This document shows positions 16,834 to 24,949 of a stretch of DNA of 64,000 nt, piece by piece (the stretch's first letter is position 1; each line of letters starts with the position of its first letter). The position numbers were made by a program, and so were the translations under genes. The DNA is from an uncultured Bacteroidota bacterium (lineage in GTDB: Bacteria; Bacteroidota; Bacteroidia; Flavobacteriales; Flavobacteriaceae): assembly GCA_902598305.1 (NCBI GenBank), contig CACKBL010000002.1:124001-188000 (forward strand). Reading direction: 5' to 3'. The notes under the pieces are model-generated. The model was given only the letters and a program-made list of their open reading frames with translations. It was not told the DNA's origin and made no database searches.

Positions 16834-18599
16834 CAGCTTTCACAATCTTTCTTTTGTTTGAACTTTTGAGCAGCATTCATACTATGCTGGTAGTACAAAG
16901 ATTTAAGTCCAAGTTTCCATGCTGTGATATGAATCTTATTGATTTCTTTAGTGCTGGTATCTGGATGTATAATAATATTCAAAGACTGGCCTTGATCTAA
17001 ATGATTTTGCCTGTTCGCGGCTTGATAAATTATAGCCAACTGATCAATTTCAGAATATGTCTTAAATACCTCTTTTTCGTTTTCAGATAAGAACTCCAGA
17101 TGTTGGACAGAACCATCTCTATCTCTTATGCTTTTCCATACCTCAGGAGTGTCCATGCCTTTCTCTTTTAGGAGTTCTGTTAAAAACGGGTTCTTAACAG
17201 TTACTTTAATTTTTGCGATATCTTTAACATAGATATTTGACCATATAGGTTCTATGCCTTGAGAAACCTGTCCTAAGATAAATGCAGATGATGTAGTTGG
17301 TGCTATGGCATTTAAAGTTGTATTTCTTCTCCCGTAACCTTTTAGTAGTTTAGGTTCTCCAAACTTGGTTGCCAAGTATTCTGAAGCTTTATATGACTTT
17401 TCTTTTATTGTTCTGAAAATCTCACTATTTAAATCATACGCCTCTTGGCTATCAAAGGCATGCATCTTAGATTGCAGCAAAGAATGCCATCCTAAAACTC
17501 CCATTCCAAGAGCTCTATTTTCTTTTGCGAAATTATACGCTCTTTCCATGAATAGAAATGTCTGTTGGTCATCTCTATTAGGGGAATTTTTATACCTATC
17601 TAATTTTTCTATAAACTCTGTAACTAGTGTATCTAAAAAATAAATCATTGTTTCAATGGCGTCGGTGTTTTTCCATTTGTCGTAATGCAACAGGTTTATA
17701 CTTGATAAAACACAGACAAATGACCAATTGTGATCAGAGGGTAACATGATTTCTGTGCATAAGTTGCTAGCATATATCTGCAACTTTTTGTCCTTGTAAA
17801 CATCTGCAGCACCATTGTTTGCATTATCTGTAAAAAAGATGTAGGGATATCCCATTTCTCCACGACTTTGTATGACTTTAGCCCAAACAGTCCTTTTTTC
17901 AACATCACCATCAATCATTTCTTGCATCCAGTCATTGGTGACGGTAACGCCATGGGTCAATTCTTGGATAGGATTACCTTCTGTACCTATTTCCAAAAAT
18001 TCCATAATATCGGGATGATTAATTGGAAGATAGGGTGAGAAACGACCTCTCCTTACCGAACCTTGGCTTACGACATCAACCATAGATTCAAATAGTCTCA
18101 TAACGTGAACTGCTCCTGAAGCCTCTCCATTATTTTTAATCTCCGCACCTCTGTGTCTGATTTTACCAAAATAACCTGAAGTTCCACCGCCTAATTTAGA
18201 CATCATTCCTACCTCAGATTGAGTGTACAAAATATTTCCGATGTCGTCATCAATGTGAGAACCAAAGCAGCTAATTGGTAAACCGCGTTCTTTACCGAAA
18301 TTTGACCATACCGGGGATGCAAGTGAATAATACCCTTCCGACATATAATTGTAAAACTTATCAGCAAAGCCGGGCATTTCTAAAATTTCCTCTGCTCTTT
18401 TAGCAATATTTGCAATGCGATCCTCAGCGCTTATTCCTTCTCCTAAATAACCAGCAGCTAAAAACTTTCTACTATTATCGTTCAACCATTCAAATGATTT
18501 TTTTGAAGTTAAATTAGACTCCCTGGCCTCTTTTCTGGCTTGAACTAAATGTTGATATGAATTTTTTTGTTCCTCCTTGGCTTTTAGTTTTTTCTGCAT
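16824..18599 (-). CDS. nrdA: Class I ribonucleotide reductase, large (alpha) subunit, without ATP-cone
   Basis: A 591-residue catalytic subunit that reduces ribonucleotides to deoxyribonucleotides. The three active-site cysteines are visible: LPISCFGS (about 108), SNLCTEIML (about 278, with Asn and Glu of the active site) and SFVCVLSSIN (about 293). The C-terminal CESCEG provides the redox-shuttle cysteine pair. The N terminus begins directly with a short charged segment, so the usual ATP-cone is missing; the cone is on NrdB instead. The protein is therefore shorter than E. coli NrdA (about 760). It starts 3 bp after the nrdB stop. This arrangement is known from Leeuwenhoekiella-type NrdAB of Flavobacteriaceae. 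Confidence 0.95.
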   Translation of the reverse strand: MQKKLKAKEEQKNSYQHLVQARKEARESNLTSKKSFEWLNDNSRKFLAAGYLGEGISAEDRIANIAKRAEEILEMPGFADKFYNYMSEGYYSLASPVWSNFGKERGLPISCFGSHIDDDIGNILYTQSEVGMMSKLGGGTSGYFGKIRHRGAEIKNNGEASGAVHVMRLFESMVDVVSQGSVRRGRFSPYLPINHPDIMEFLEIGTEGNPIQELTHGVTVTNDWMQEMIDGDVEKRTVWAKVIQSRGEMGYPYIFFTDNANNGAADVYKDKKLQIYASNLCTEIMLPSDHNWSFVCVLSSINLLHYDKWKNTDAIETMIYFLDTLVTEFIEKLDRYKNSPNRDDQQTFLFMERAYNFAKENRALGMGVLGWHSLLQSKMHAFDSQEAYDLNSEIFRTIKEKSYKASEYLATKFGEPKLLKGYGRRNTTLNAIAPTTSSAFILGQVSQGIEPIWSNIYVKDIAKIKVTVKNPFLTELLKEKGMDTPEVWKSIRDRDGSVQHLEFLSENEKEVFKTYSEIDQLAIIYQAANRQNHLDQGQSLNIIIHPDTSTKEINKIHITAWKLGLKSLYYQHSMNAAQKFKQKKDCESCEG

Positions 18600-18602
18600 T
18601 AT

Positions 18603-19877
18603 TTAGAATAGGTCATCACTCGTTATACTTTGTGTTCTTTTACTATAATTTATAGAACGTTTTACAAAAAAGTCTCCATGCTTGGTTCCTATGATTTCAT
18701 CATCGAACCACTCAGTTTGGGAAACTAGTTCTTGGTCTATTTCGAAAGCTTTTTCAATTCCAATGCTTTCTAAAGAATTATTAAATCTATTTTTTAAAAA
18801 CTCATTAACTACTGCCTTGGGTAAAAAGTCAAGTTCACCGTCTTCAAAAATCCAATCTACTACCTCTTTTTCTGCTTCATAAGCTTGTTTGCATAGCTCG
18901 TGTATATTTCTGTTGTAGTCTGAGGTAAACCATTCAGGATTTTCCTTTTGAAGAATTTTGATTAAATCAATTCCAAAATCGCCGTGGATTTGTTCTTCTT
19001 TGGAAGTTGCCTCTACAACATTTGAAATGCCTTTGAGCATATTTTTATGTTTGTTGAATGCCATTATAATTAGGAACTGCGAAAACAACGAAACGTGTTC
19101 AATAAATAGTGAAAACAGAAGAATCGCTTCCGCATATTCTCTATTGTCGTCACTTTTGGAATTTCTAAGAGCAGTTTCCAAATAACGAACTCTTTTCATT
19201 ATTGCGGGTTTCTTCTTAAGCTCACTAAACTCTGAATTAAGCCCCAAAATTTCTAATAAATGGGAGTAGGCATCTGCATGACGAACTTCACTTTCAGCAA
19301 AAGTTGATCCTACAGATCCAACCTCAGGCTTAGGAATCCTGTGATAGAGATCTCCCCAGAAAGACTTTACTGCAACCTCTATTTGAGATATTGCGAGCAT
19401 AGTATTTTTGATAGCATTTTTTTCAACTGGAGATAATCTTGATTTAAAATCTTGAATGTCACTTGTAAAATTAAACTCGGAATGAATCCAATAAGAGTGT
19501 CTTATAGCTGGAACATATTCATATAAATTTGGATACTCATATGGTTTTAAGTTGATTCGTTTTTCGAAGATATCGGTTTGTCTTTGTTGACTTCTTTTAT
19601 TTCGATATAGAATATAGGCCTTTGCTACTTCTGGAAACTGACTTTCCATAAGTTTTGTTTCAACTGTATCTTGAACTTGTTCAATAGTTGGAATGTATTC
19701 AGGCTCTATTTTTTTTCTTTCAAGTAGTTTTTGATTTACCAATAAAGCTATATCCTCCGCATTCTTTTTATCACCAACTCCAACAGCGCCCATTGCCTTT
19801 TCAATAGCACCTGTGATCTTGTTTAAATCATAAACCCTGGTGGTAAAGTCTCTTTTTATTATATGTTCTATCTTCAT
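18603..19877 (-). CDS. nrdB: Class I ribonucleotide reductase, radical-generating (beta) subunit with N-terminal ATP-cone
   Basis: A 424-residue subunit. Residues 1 to about 90 form an ATP-cone: KRDFTTRVYDLNKITGAIEK near the start, then LNQKLL-type helices up to about residue 80. In the characterised Leeuwenhoekiella blandensis enzyme this cone binds ATP/dATP and controls activity through beta tetramerisation. The ferritin-like part has metal ligands in FAESEVRHADAYSHL (Glu, His; the Tyr matches E. coli Tyr122), LFIEHVSLF (Glu) and SKEEQIHGDFG (Glu, His). Relatives use a dimanganese centre (class Id), which sequence alone cannot confirm. The frame extends to 20018, but ATG 19877 (MKIEHII) begins right at the cone and was chosen. 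First gene of nrdB-nrdA. Confidence 0.94.
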   Translation of the reverse strand: MKIEHIIKRDFTTRVYDLNKITGAIEKAMGAVGVGDKKNAEDIALLVNQKLLERKKIEPEYIPTIEQVQDTVETKLMESQFPEVAKAYILYRNKRSQQRQTDIFEKRINLKPYEYPNLYEYVPAIRHSYWIHSEFNFTSDIQDFKSRLSPVEKNAIKNTMLAISQIEVAVKSFWGDLYHRIPKPEVGSVGSTFAESEVRHADAYSHLLEILGLNSEFSELKKKPAIMKRVRYLETALRNSKSDDNREYAEAILLFSLFIEHVSLFSQFLIIMAFNKHKNMLKGISNVVEATSKEEQIHGDFGIDLIKILQKENPEWFTSDYNRNIHELCKQAYEAEKEVVDWIFEDGELDFLPKAVVNEFLKNRFNNSLESIGIEKAFEIDQELVSQTEWFDDEIIGTKHGDFFVKRSINYSKRTQSITSDDLF

Positions 19878-20321
19878 CTTTTTAAAATTAGCTCCAAAAA
19901 GTAGCCCTTCAATTTTGATTAAATTGAAAAGAATTTTACTTAAAGAATTATCGACAATTTTTGTACTAACAAATATTTCGAAAATTTTATCAGAATTGAA
20001 AGACCAACTTTTCCACAATGATGCCTAGTTTTTAACAAAAAGCTGTTTTTTTAAAAAAAACCTCTTTTCTGAGGGTTTTTTTAATTGCTTAATACACAAT
20101 GTTTTACAAATTTAATCCTCTGTGAAACCCCGTTTTTGTTAGAAAAGATGGAAATCGTCAAACTAGAGTTTTTTTAATTGCATTTTGAATTTAATTCTGT
20201 AGGTCGTGTTACTTTAAAATTCCAAAAAAAAATTATAAATTTTTAGTTGTCCCATAACCCGTTTTTTACGGCGATGATGAAATTTACAAATTTCAGAAAA
20301 TAACATTCCCATACTTTCTTT
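19878..20321. other. Gene-free 444-bp region upstream of nrdB
   Basis: No credible ORF or known RNA was recognised. On the minus strand it holds an exact -7 element TAAATTTG (20114-20107), then the terminator-like hairpin 20053-20082, then about 175 nt to nrdB. A 16-bp palindrome GAAATTTACAAATTTC is at 20279-20294. The layout would suit either a leader with an attenuator or a short non-coding RNA plus a separate nrdB promoter. No NrdR-type box of convincing quality was found. Confidence 0.4.
20053..20082. terminator. Bidirectional terminator-like hairpin upstream of nrdB
   Basis: An A-run and CCTC (20061-20064), a 6-nt loop, GAGG (20071-20074) and a T-run follow each other. The stem has a short GC core extended by A:T pairs with one bulge, and both strands place T after it. 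On the minus strand it could end the DUF3109 transcript (240 bp away) or attenuate a transcript starting near 20100. Confidence 0.55.
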
Positions 20322-20900
20322 TCAGTTTCTATGATTAATTTTCTTTTTAAAAATCTTCTCTAGTTTTTCATACCACTCAGATCCAAACTTTTTGGTAATG
20401 CTATTTTTTAAAAATTGGAACACATAAATTTTTTTTTTTTCTCCCAAACTACAAGCAGATTTGCAAATACTCCAATTGTGATAATTTATGGCTGTAAAAG
20501 AATTATATTTTTTAACTCTCAAAGGGTACAAAGCACAAGAAATTGGTTTTTCCCAATTGATTTTTTTGTCCTCAAATGATTTTTGAATTGAGCACAGTGC
20601 TGTACCTTTTTCGTCAAAAAAAGCATATGCGCATTCTTTACCATTAATTATTGGTGTCTCTAAATCTCCGTCTGAACCTCTAACATAAAGACCCGTTTTT
20701 TCAACTTCATCAATGCCTTTTTTAGTCATATATGGTTTGATGTGTTTGTAATTCTTTTTTAATTTTTTTATGTCCTCTTTTTCCAATGGAGCTCCTGCAT
20801 CTCCTTTTACGCAACACTGCCCCTTGCAACTATTTATATCACAAATAAATTTTTTTTCTAATACTTCGTCAGAAACAATAACATCATCAATTTTAATCAT
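20322..20900 (-). CDS. DUF3109 family protein (Cys-cluster, YkgJ-like)
   Basis: A 192-residue protein with the cluster CDINSCKGQCC at about residues 20-30, the CxxxxCxxxCC pattern of the DUF3109/YkgJ zinc- or iron-binding group. More cysteines follow at GKECAYAFF (about 88), TALCSIQ (about 101), ISCALYPLR (about 121) and ICKSACSLG (about 145-150). The family is nearly universal in Bacteroidota, and its function is not established; the Cys pattern suggests a metal or Fe-S site. It is divergent from the small membrane protein at 20953. Confidence 0.85.
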   Translation of the reverse strand: MIKIDDVIVSDEVLEKKFICDINSCKGQCCVKGDAGAPLEKEDIKKLKKNYKHIKPYMTKKGIDEVEKTGLYVRGSDGDLETPIINGKECAYAFFDEKGTALCSIQKSFEDKKINWEKPISCALYPLRVKKYNSFTAINYHNWSICKSACSLGEKKKIYVFQFLKNSITKKFGSEWYEKLEKIFKKKINHRN

Positions 20901-20926
20901 ACTTAAATAAAATTAAAATAATTAGA

Positions 20927-20934
20927 TAAATTTG
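20927..20934 (+). promoter_or_regulatory. -7 promoter element of the small membrane protein
   Basis: TAAATTTG matches TAnnTTTG exactly and ends 18 bp before ATG 20953. It overlaps the in-frame TTG at 20932, so that codon would lie before the transcript start. This decides the start at 20953. Confidence 0.45.
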
Positions 20935-20952
20935 GAACATATTAAATGTAAG

Positions 20953-21156
20953 ATGAAAAATTTGATTTGGGTATTTATTTTAATTTCAATTGGCATGCTG
21001 ATCTTTAATGCTTTTTTAGTAGACTTTGATAATCCTCTTGTAAACGAAAGTTTAATCGCTGTAATTGGAGTTTTTTCTTCCCTATGTTCTTTTTTACTTC
21101 TTTTAATACTTCTCTTATCACTTAAAATAAAACGTCTTAAAAAGAAGGGGAATTAA
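20953..21156 (+). CDS. Small two-helix membrane protein of unknown function
   Basis: A 67-residue protein, MKNLIWVFILISIGM then a short polar stretch (VDFDNPLVNESL, about 25-36) and a second hydrophobic helix (about 38-60), ending in the basic tail KIKRLKKKGN. The pattern predicts two membrane passes with a short loop and a cytoplasmic basic end. Similar short proteins with the D-F-x-N-P loop occur in Flavobacteriaceae, which argues the ORF is real. No function is known. It ends 7 bp before the convergent S41 protease gene. Confidence 0.65.
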   Translation: MKNLIWVFILISIGMLIFNAFLVDFDNPLVNESLIAVIGVFSSLCSFLLLLILLLSLKIKRLKKKGN

Positions 21157-21163
21157 ACTAATA

Positions 21164-22699
21164 CTATTTCAAAATTTTTGTTGCCTCAAATATATATGGG
21201 TCATTGGTATTGTTTATTTCAATCTGAGTTTTTCTGTCAAAAAGTTGAAAAACTAAAATAGATTTAATACTATTAATCATAGTTTCATAATCACTAGATT
21301 TCAAATCTATTTTGTTTTTTATAGAGAATGCATTTAAAAGTTCACTCCATTTTGATTTGTCTATAAATTCATCTTTTAAGACATCTTCTTTTTTTAGTTG
21401 AGAATAAAATTTACGGTTTTTATCCACCTCCTCAAAAACCATACGATTGAGCTGAATCCCAATTATTTCATAACTAATATTTACGGCTTTAGCTTCAGTA
21501 CTGGGTATAATTTTATCAGGTAAAATTCCTCCTTTAGTAAATAATTTTTTACCACTAGTGCTATAATACATTACAGTGTCAATAGCTTGATTGTATTCCT
21601 TTTTTGAATCTTTTATCAAGTAGTCAATGTTATCATTATAGGACTCAAAGGGTTTTTGAATACTTCTACCAGAGGGTGTATAATATTTGGCTACGGTAAG
21701 GCGAATTGCGTCTTTACTTCCTAGAGGGAATTGATTTTGAACCAATCCTTTACCAAAAGAAGTTTCTCCAATTATAAAGGCTCTATCATTATCTTGCAGG
21801 GCGCCAGCTAAAACCTCGCTTGCAGACGCAGAGTTTTTATTTATTAAAATACAAATATTCCCGTCTTTAAATATTCCTTCCCCTGAAGCAAGTTTCTCTT
21901 TTATTTCACCTTTACTTGATTTAACAATCACGATTTTTTGATCTTTTTCCAAGAATATATCCGAAATTTTCTCAGCTGAGAACAAGTAACCACCGGGGTT
22001 GTCTCTTAAGTCCAAAATAAGTTTTTTAATCCCCTTTTCATTAAAATTTTCAATGGCCAACTTAAAATCAACATGCGTATCTTTAATAAATCTGTCTATT
22101 TTAATGTATCCTATATCATCTTTTAATTCGTAAAAAAAAACTGAACCGATTTCGACTTTTCCTCTCTCTATATTTACCTTAAATTTTTCAGCGGAACTAG
22201 GCCTGAAGATTTCAAGATTAATTTTTGAATCTTTTGGTCCTTTGATTTTATCTAAGATTTTTTGATTTGACAGGTTTTTACCATAAAGAGTATCCCTATC
22301 ACTCATTAAGATTCTATCCCCTGCTATTAAACCAAATTTTTCAGCTGGACTGCCTTTCAAAACCCTTATGATAGAAACCGTGTCATTTATGAAAAAAAAG
22401 TTTACTCCAATTCCCTCAAAACTCCCCCTCATACTTTCATTGACAATAGGTAAGTCATTTTTTGAAATATAAAAAGAATGAGGGTCTAATCTTTTTACAA
22501 CATCTTTTATAATTTCACTGGAAAGACTATCTAAATCTATTTTGTCTACATAATAATTTTTTAAGTAGTAATAGAAGTTTTCAATTTTCTTTTCAGGGTT
22601 ATTGGAAGACTGAAAAAAATTATTCCCTAAATTTTTGAAATTATACATTAAAAGAAATGCACTACCTGCAATAATTATCAGATATATATAATTTCTCAT
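21164..22699 (-). CDS. S41 family C-terminal processing peptidase
   Basis: A 511-residue protease with an N-terminal signal anchor (IYLIIIAGSAFLLMYNF, about 4-20). A PDZ domain lies at about 85-175 (GSPAEKFGLIAGDRIL). The tail-specific protease core follows, with catalytic Ser in NKNSASASEVLAGAL (about 288-302) and Lys in GETSFGKGLVQ (about 312-322). It probably cleaves periplasmic or exported proteins near their C termini. The last ~110 residues resemble the extra C-terminal domain of Bacteroidota CtpA-like enzymes. It is last in a minus-strand series with dCMP deaminase (8-bp gap), the HupE-like protein and the TerB/DnaJ protein. Confidence 0.92.
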   Translation of the reverse strand: MRNYIYLIIIAGSAFLLMYNFKNLGNNFFQSSNNPEKKIENFYYYLKNYYVDKIDLDSLSSEIIKDVVKRLDPHSFYISKNDLPIVNESMRGSFEGIGVNFFFINDTVSIIRVLKGSPAEKFGLIAGDRILMSDRDTLYGKNLSNQKILDKIKGPKDSKINLEIFRPSSAEKFKVNIERGKVEIGSVFFYELKDDIGYIKIDRFIKDTHVDFKLAIENFNEKGIKKLILDLRDNPGGYLFSAEKISDIFLEKDQKIVIVKSSKGEIKEKLASGEGIFKDGNICILINKNSASASEVLAGALQDNDRAFIIGETSFGKGLVQNQFPLGSKDAIRLTVAKYYTPSGRSIQKPFESYNDNIDYLIKDSKKEYNQAIDTVMYYSTSGKKLFTKGGILPDKIIPSTEAKAVNISYEIIGIQLNRMVFEEVDKNRKFYSQLKKEDVLKDEFIDKSKWSELLNAFSIKNKIDLKSSDYETMINSIKSILVFQLFDRKTQIEINNTNDPYIFEATKILK

Positions 22700-22707
22700 T
22701 TATTTAA

Positions 22708-23127
22708 TTACTTTAAAACGATTTGATTTACTATAACGCCGGCTTTTTTTAAAAATTCAACTCCAGATAAATCTTTGTAAGCCTCAGAATAAACCACCCT
22801 AGATATTCCTGATTGATGGATTAATTTAGAACATTCCCTACATGGTGAAAGAGTTACGTAAAGGGTTGCTCCATCACATGACTGAGTCGAACTTGCAACT
22901 TTTAAAATTGCGTTGGCCTCGGCGTGCAAAACATACCATTTTGTATAGTTCTCTTCATCTTCACAAACATTTTCAAAACCCGTTGGCGTTCCATTGTAAC
23001 CATCAGAAATTATCATCCTATTTTTAACTATAATGGCACCAACTTGTCTTCTTTTACAATAGGAAAGTTTCCCCCAAGTTTCTGCCATTTTTAAATAGGC
23101 AATATCATATTTTTTTGTTTTATCCAA
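22708..23127 (-). CDS. dCMP deaminase / ComEB-like cytidine deaminase family
   Basis: A 139-residue zinc enzyme that deaminates dCMP to dUMP, feeding dTMP synthesis. The catalytic HAEANAIL (about 68-75; His and Glu) and PCRECSKLI (about 94-102; two Cys zinc ligands) are intact. The N-terminal YCKRRQVGAIIVKNRMIISDGYNGTP is typical of dCMP deaminases and provides further metal and nucleotide contacts. It lies 8 bp before the S41 protease gene and 22 bp after the HupE-like gene on the same strand. Activity on dCMP rather than another cytidine is inferred from family membership. Confidence 0.9.
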   Translation of the reverse strand: MDKTKKYDIAYLKMAETWGKLSYCKRRQVGAIIVKNRMIISDGYNGTPTGFENVCEDEENYTKWYVLHAEANAILKVASSTQSCDGATLYVTLSPCRECSKLIHQSGISRVVYSEAYKDLSGVEFLKKAGVIVNQIVLK

Positions 23128-23149
23128 TTAGTTTAAAATAATATTAAAT

Positions 23150-23710
23150 TCAAAATCTTGAAAAAATCATTTGTACAGATGCTAAAATAACAATTGAAAT
23201 TATTACAACTCTCCACATTTGAAATAATATTTCCTTTTTAGAAAAAATTTGATTTATTGAGATGACTATAAGAACAATCAATATTTGGGCGAACTCGATT
23301 CCTAAAGCGAAAGGCAATAAAGTTTCCGTTGAGTTATTAGATTGAAAAATGAATCCAAAATATTTACCAAACCCGAATCCATGGATGATACCGTAAGAAA
23401 AAGTTACTATGTTTTGGTATAAAAAATTATCATTTACTTTATTTCTCAAACTTGAAATTGCAGTTAAAAAGATTGTAATTGGAATTAAAAGTTCAATTAT
23501 ATAAGAGGAAGTTTCTATTTTATAATAATTCCCGAAAAAAAGTGATATTGTATGTCCAAGTGTAAAAAAAGTAACCCATACAAAAGTTTTCTTCCACATT
23601 TTAAATGTATGATTAATCACCAATACAACGATAAAAAATAAGTGATCTAAACCATCAAGGTCTAGTACGTGTTGAAACCCTAGCAATAAATTAAAATAAA
23701 AGCTATCCAT
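23150..23710 (-). CDS. HupE/UreJ-like membrane protein
   Basis: A 186-residue integral membrane protein with about five or six hydrophobic helices. The N-terminal GFQHVLDLDGLDHLFFIVVL (about 11-30) is the family signature, containing His and Asp residues thought to bind metal, and FFTLGHTISLFFG (about 49-61) and IHGFGFGKYFG (about 109-119) are further conserved patches. Relatives were proposed to move nickel or cobalt for hydrogenase or urease, but neither enzyme is in this window, so the cargo is unknown. The start codon shares one base with the stop of the TerB/DnaJ gene, indicating translational coupling. Confidence 0.8.
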   Translation of the reverse strand: MDSFYFNLLLGFQHVLDLDGLDHLFFIVVLVINHTFKMWKKTFVWVTFFTLGHTISLFFGNYYKIETSSYIIELLIPITIFLTAISSLRNKVNDNFLYQNIVTFSYGIIHGFGFGKYFGFIFQSNNSTETLLPFALGIEFAQILIVLIVISINQIFSKKEILFQMWRVVIISIVILASVQMIFSRF

Positions 23711-24438
23711 TAGAAACCCCTCTCTTTTTGAATTTTTTCATATGCATCTTGTACTCTCTGAAATTTTTCTTTTGCCCCTTTTTTTAGCGCCTCATCATTT
23801 GATTGTATCTTATCTGGATGATATTTTTTAGCCATCTCTCTATATGCTTTTTTAACTTCTAAATCACTTGAATCAGGACTTACTTCAAGGATTTTATATG
23901 CGTTATCCGTTGATTTTATAAACATTGCTTTGATGCTCTCAAAATCTATACTGCTAATTCTTAATGAATCCGATATTTGAAAAATTTTTTTAACCTCAGA
24001 GATGTCAATTCTTCCATCTGCATTTGCTATTCCAAATAAAAAATGAAGAATTTGAAGTCTAATTTCATAAGGGGCGACTCTGACAAAATAATTACATAGA
24101 TTTACAACATCTTGGCTATCTTTTTTCACTTCTTTATTAAATTTTGAAAAAATAATATCCGCATTCATTTTTCCATAACTAGATATAAAATAATTTCTTA
24201 CGAAGTTCAATTCTCTATCATCAACCTTCCCGTCTGCTTTGATAACAATTGCGGCTAGAGAAAGAAGGTTTAATTGTAATTTGTCATCGGTAAATTTTCT
24301 TCGAAAATTTCCAGTACTATAGTACCCTCCCTTTAATTTGAGCGAGTTTTCTAAGATGCTGCCTAAAAAGTAACCAATAATCGCCCCAGCAAATCTGAAG
24401 TAGATATAACCAAATATTGCACCAATCCATTTTATCAT
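23710..24438 (-). CDS. TerB-domain and DnaJ-domain membrane protein (DjlA-like)
   Basis: A 242-residue protein with a Gly-rich hydrophobic N-terminal segment (IGAIFGYIYFRFAGAIIGYFLG, about 4-25), as in DjlA. A TerB-like helical domain follows at about 45-165, with acidic patches KADGKVDDREL and NADGRIDISEV. A C-terminal J-domain lies at about 175-242 with the HPD motif intact (KKYHPDK), so it should stimulate a DnaK-type chaperone. The frame extends 7 codons upstream, but ATG 24438 fits the family and lies just after a -7 promoter box. It heads the operon with HupE-like, dCMP deaminase and S41 genes. Confidence 0.86.
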   Translation of the reverse strand: MIKWIGAIFGYIYFRFAGAIIGYFLGSILENSLKLKGGYYSTGNFRRKFTDDKLQLNLLSLAAIVIKADGKVDDRELNFVRNYFISSYGKMNADIIFSKFNKEVKKDSQDVVNLCNYFVRVAPYEIRLQILHFLFGIANADGRIDISEVKKIFQISDSLRISSIDFESIKAMFIKSTDNAYKILEVSPDSSDLEVKKAYREMAKKYHPDKIQSNDEALKKGAKEKFQRVQDAYEKIQKERGF

Positions 24439-24456
24439 AGACTTACAAGTATATTG

Positions 24457-24464
24457 CAAATATA
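24457..24464 (-). promoter_or_regulatory. -7 promoter element of the TerB/DnaJ operon
   Basis: On the minus strand TATATTTG (24464-24457) matches TAnnTTTG exactly, 18 bp before ATG 24438. No clear -33 TTTG is seen. Confidence 0.45.
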
Positions 24465-24514
24465 AGTTTATATAAAAATGTTTTTTTATGCTAATTATAA
24501 ATTGATAAAATATC

Positions 24515-24522
24515 TATATTTG
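24515..24522 (+). promoter_or_regulatory. -7 promoter element of the bacilliredoxin gene
   Basis: TATATTTG matches TAnnTTTG exactly and ends 12 bp before ATG 24535. No clear -33 element is seen. Confidence 0.45.
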
Positions 24523-24534
24523 AAAAAAAATTAA

Positions 24535-24948
24535 ATGTATCCAGAAGAAATTGTTTTACCTATGCGCGAGGAACTAACTTCGGTTGGTTTTAAACAAGTA
24601 ACTACATCATCTGAAATTGAAAGCGCAATAAAAAGTTCAGGAACCACATTAGTTGTTGTTAACTCTGTTTGTGGATGTGCCGCTGCAAATGCTAGGCCGG
24701 GAGTAAGACTTTCACTAGAAAATGAGGTTTTACCTTCCAAACTAACAACGGTCTTTGCTGGAGTGGACCGTGAAGCCACAGATACAGCCAGATCGCTGAT
24801 GGTTCCCTTCCCCCCATCATCTCCCTCAATTGCTCTATTTAAAGATGGGGAATTGGTTCACATGATTGAAAGACATCACATAGAGGGAAGACCCGCAGAA
24901 GCAATAGCTGAAAATTTAAAATCTGCATACGACGAGCATTGTAAATAA
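24535..24948 (+). CDS. BrxA/BrxB family bacilliredoxin
   Basis: A 137-residue thioredoxin-fold protein of the YphP/YqiW family. The active site NSVCGCAAANARPG (about residues 43-56) has the CGC motif of bacilliredoxins, which remove bacillithiol from S-bacillithiolated proteins in Firmicutes and some Bacteroidota. The MYPEEIVLPMREELT start and HHIEGR near residue 115 are also family signatures. Bacillithiol synthesis genes (bshA/B/C) are not in the window, so the thiol partner is inferred. It is convergent with the crotonase gene, separated by a single base. Confidence 0.92.
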   Translation: MYPEEIVLPMREELTSVGFKQVTTSSEIESAIKSSGTTLVVVNSVCGCAAANARPGVRLSLENEVLPSKLTTVFAGVDREATDTARSLMVPFPPSSPSIALFKDGELVHMIERHHIEGRPAEAIAENLKSAYDEHCK

Positions 24949-24949
24949 T

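Noticed and set aside
20085-20130. NrdR box upstream of nrdB
   Set aside because: Only ACACAATG-like half-similarity was found; no pair of boxes with proper spacing.
20279-20294. Palindrome GAAATTTACAAATTTC as an operator
   Set aside because: It lies about 30 bp from the 3' end of the DUF3109 gene and 400 bp from nrdB, and such AT-rich palindromes are expected by chance here.
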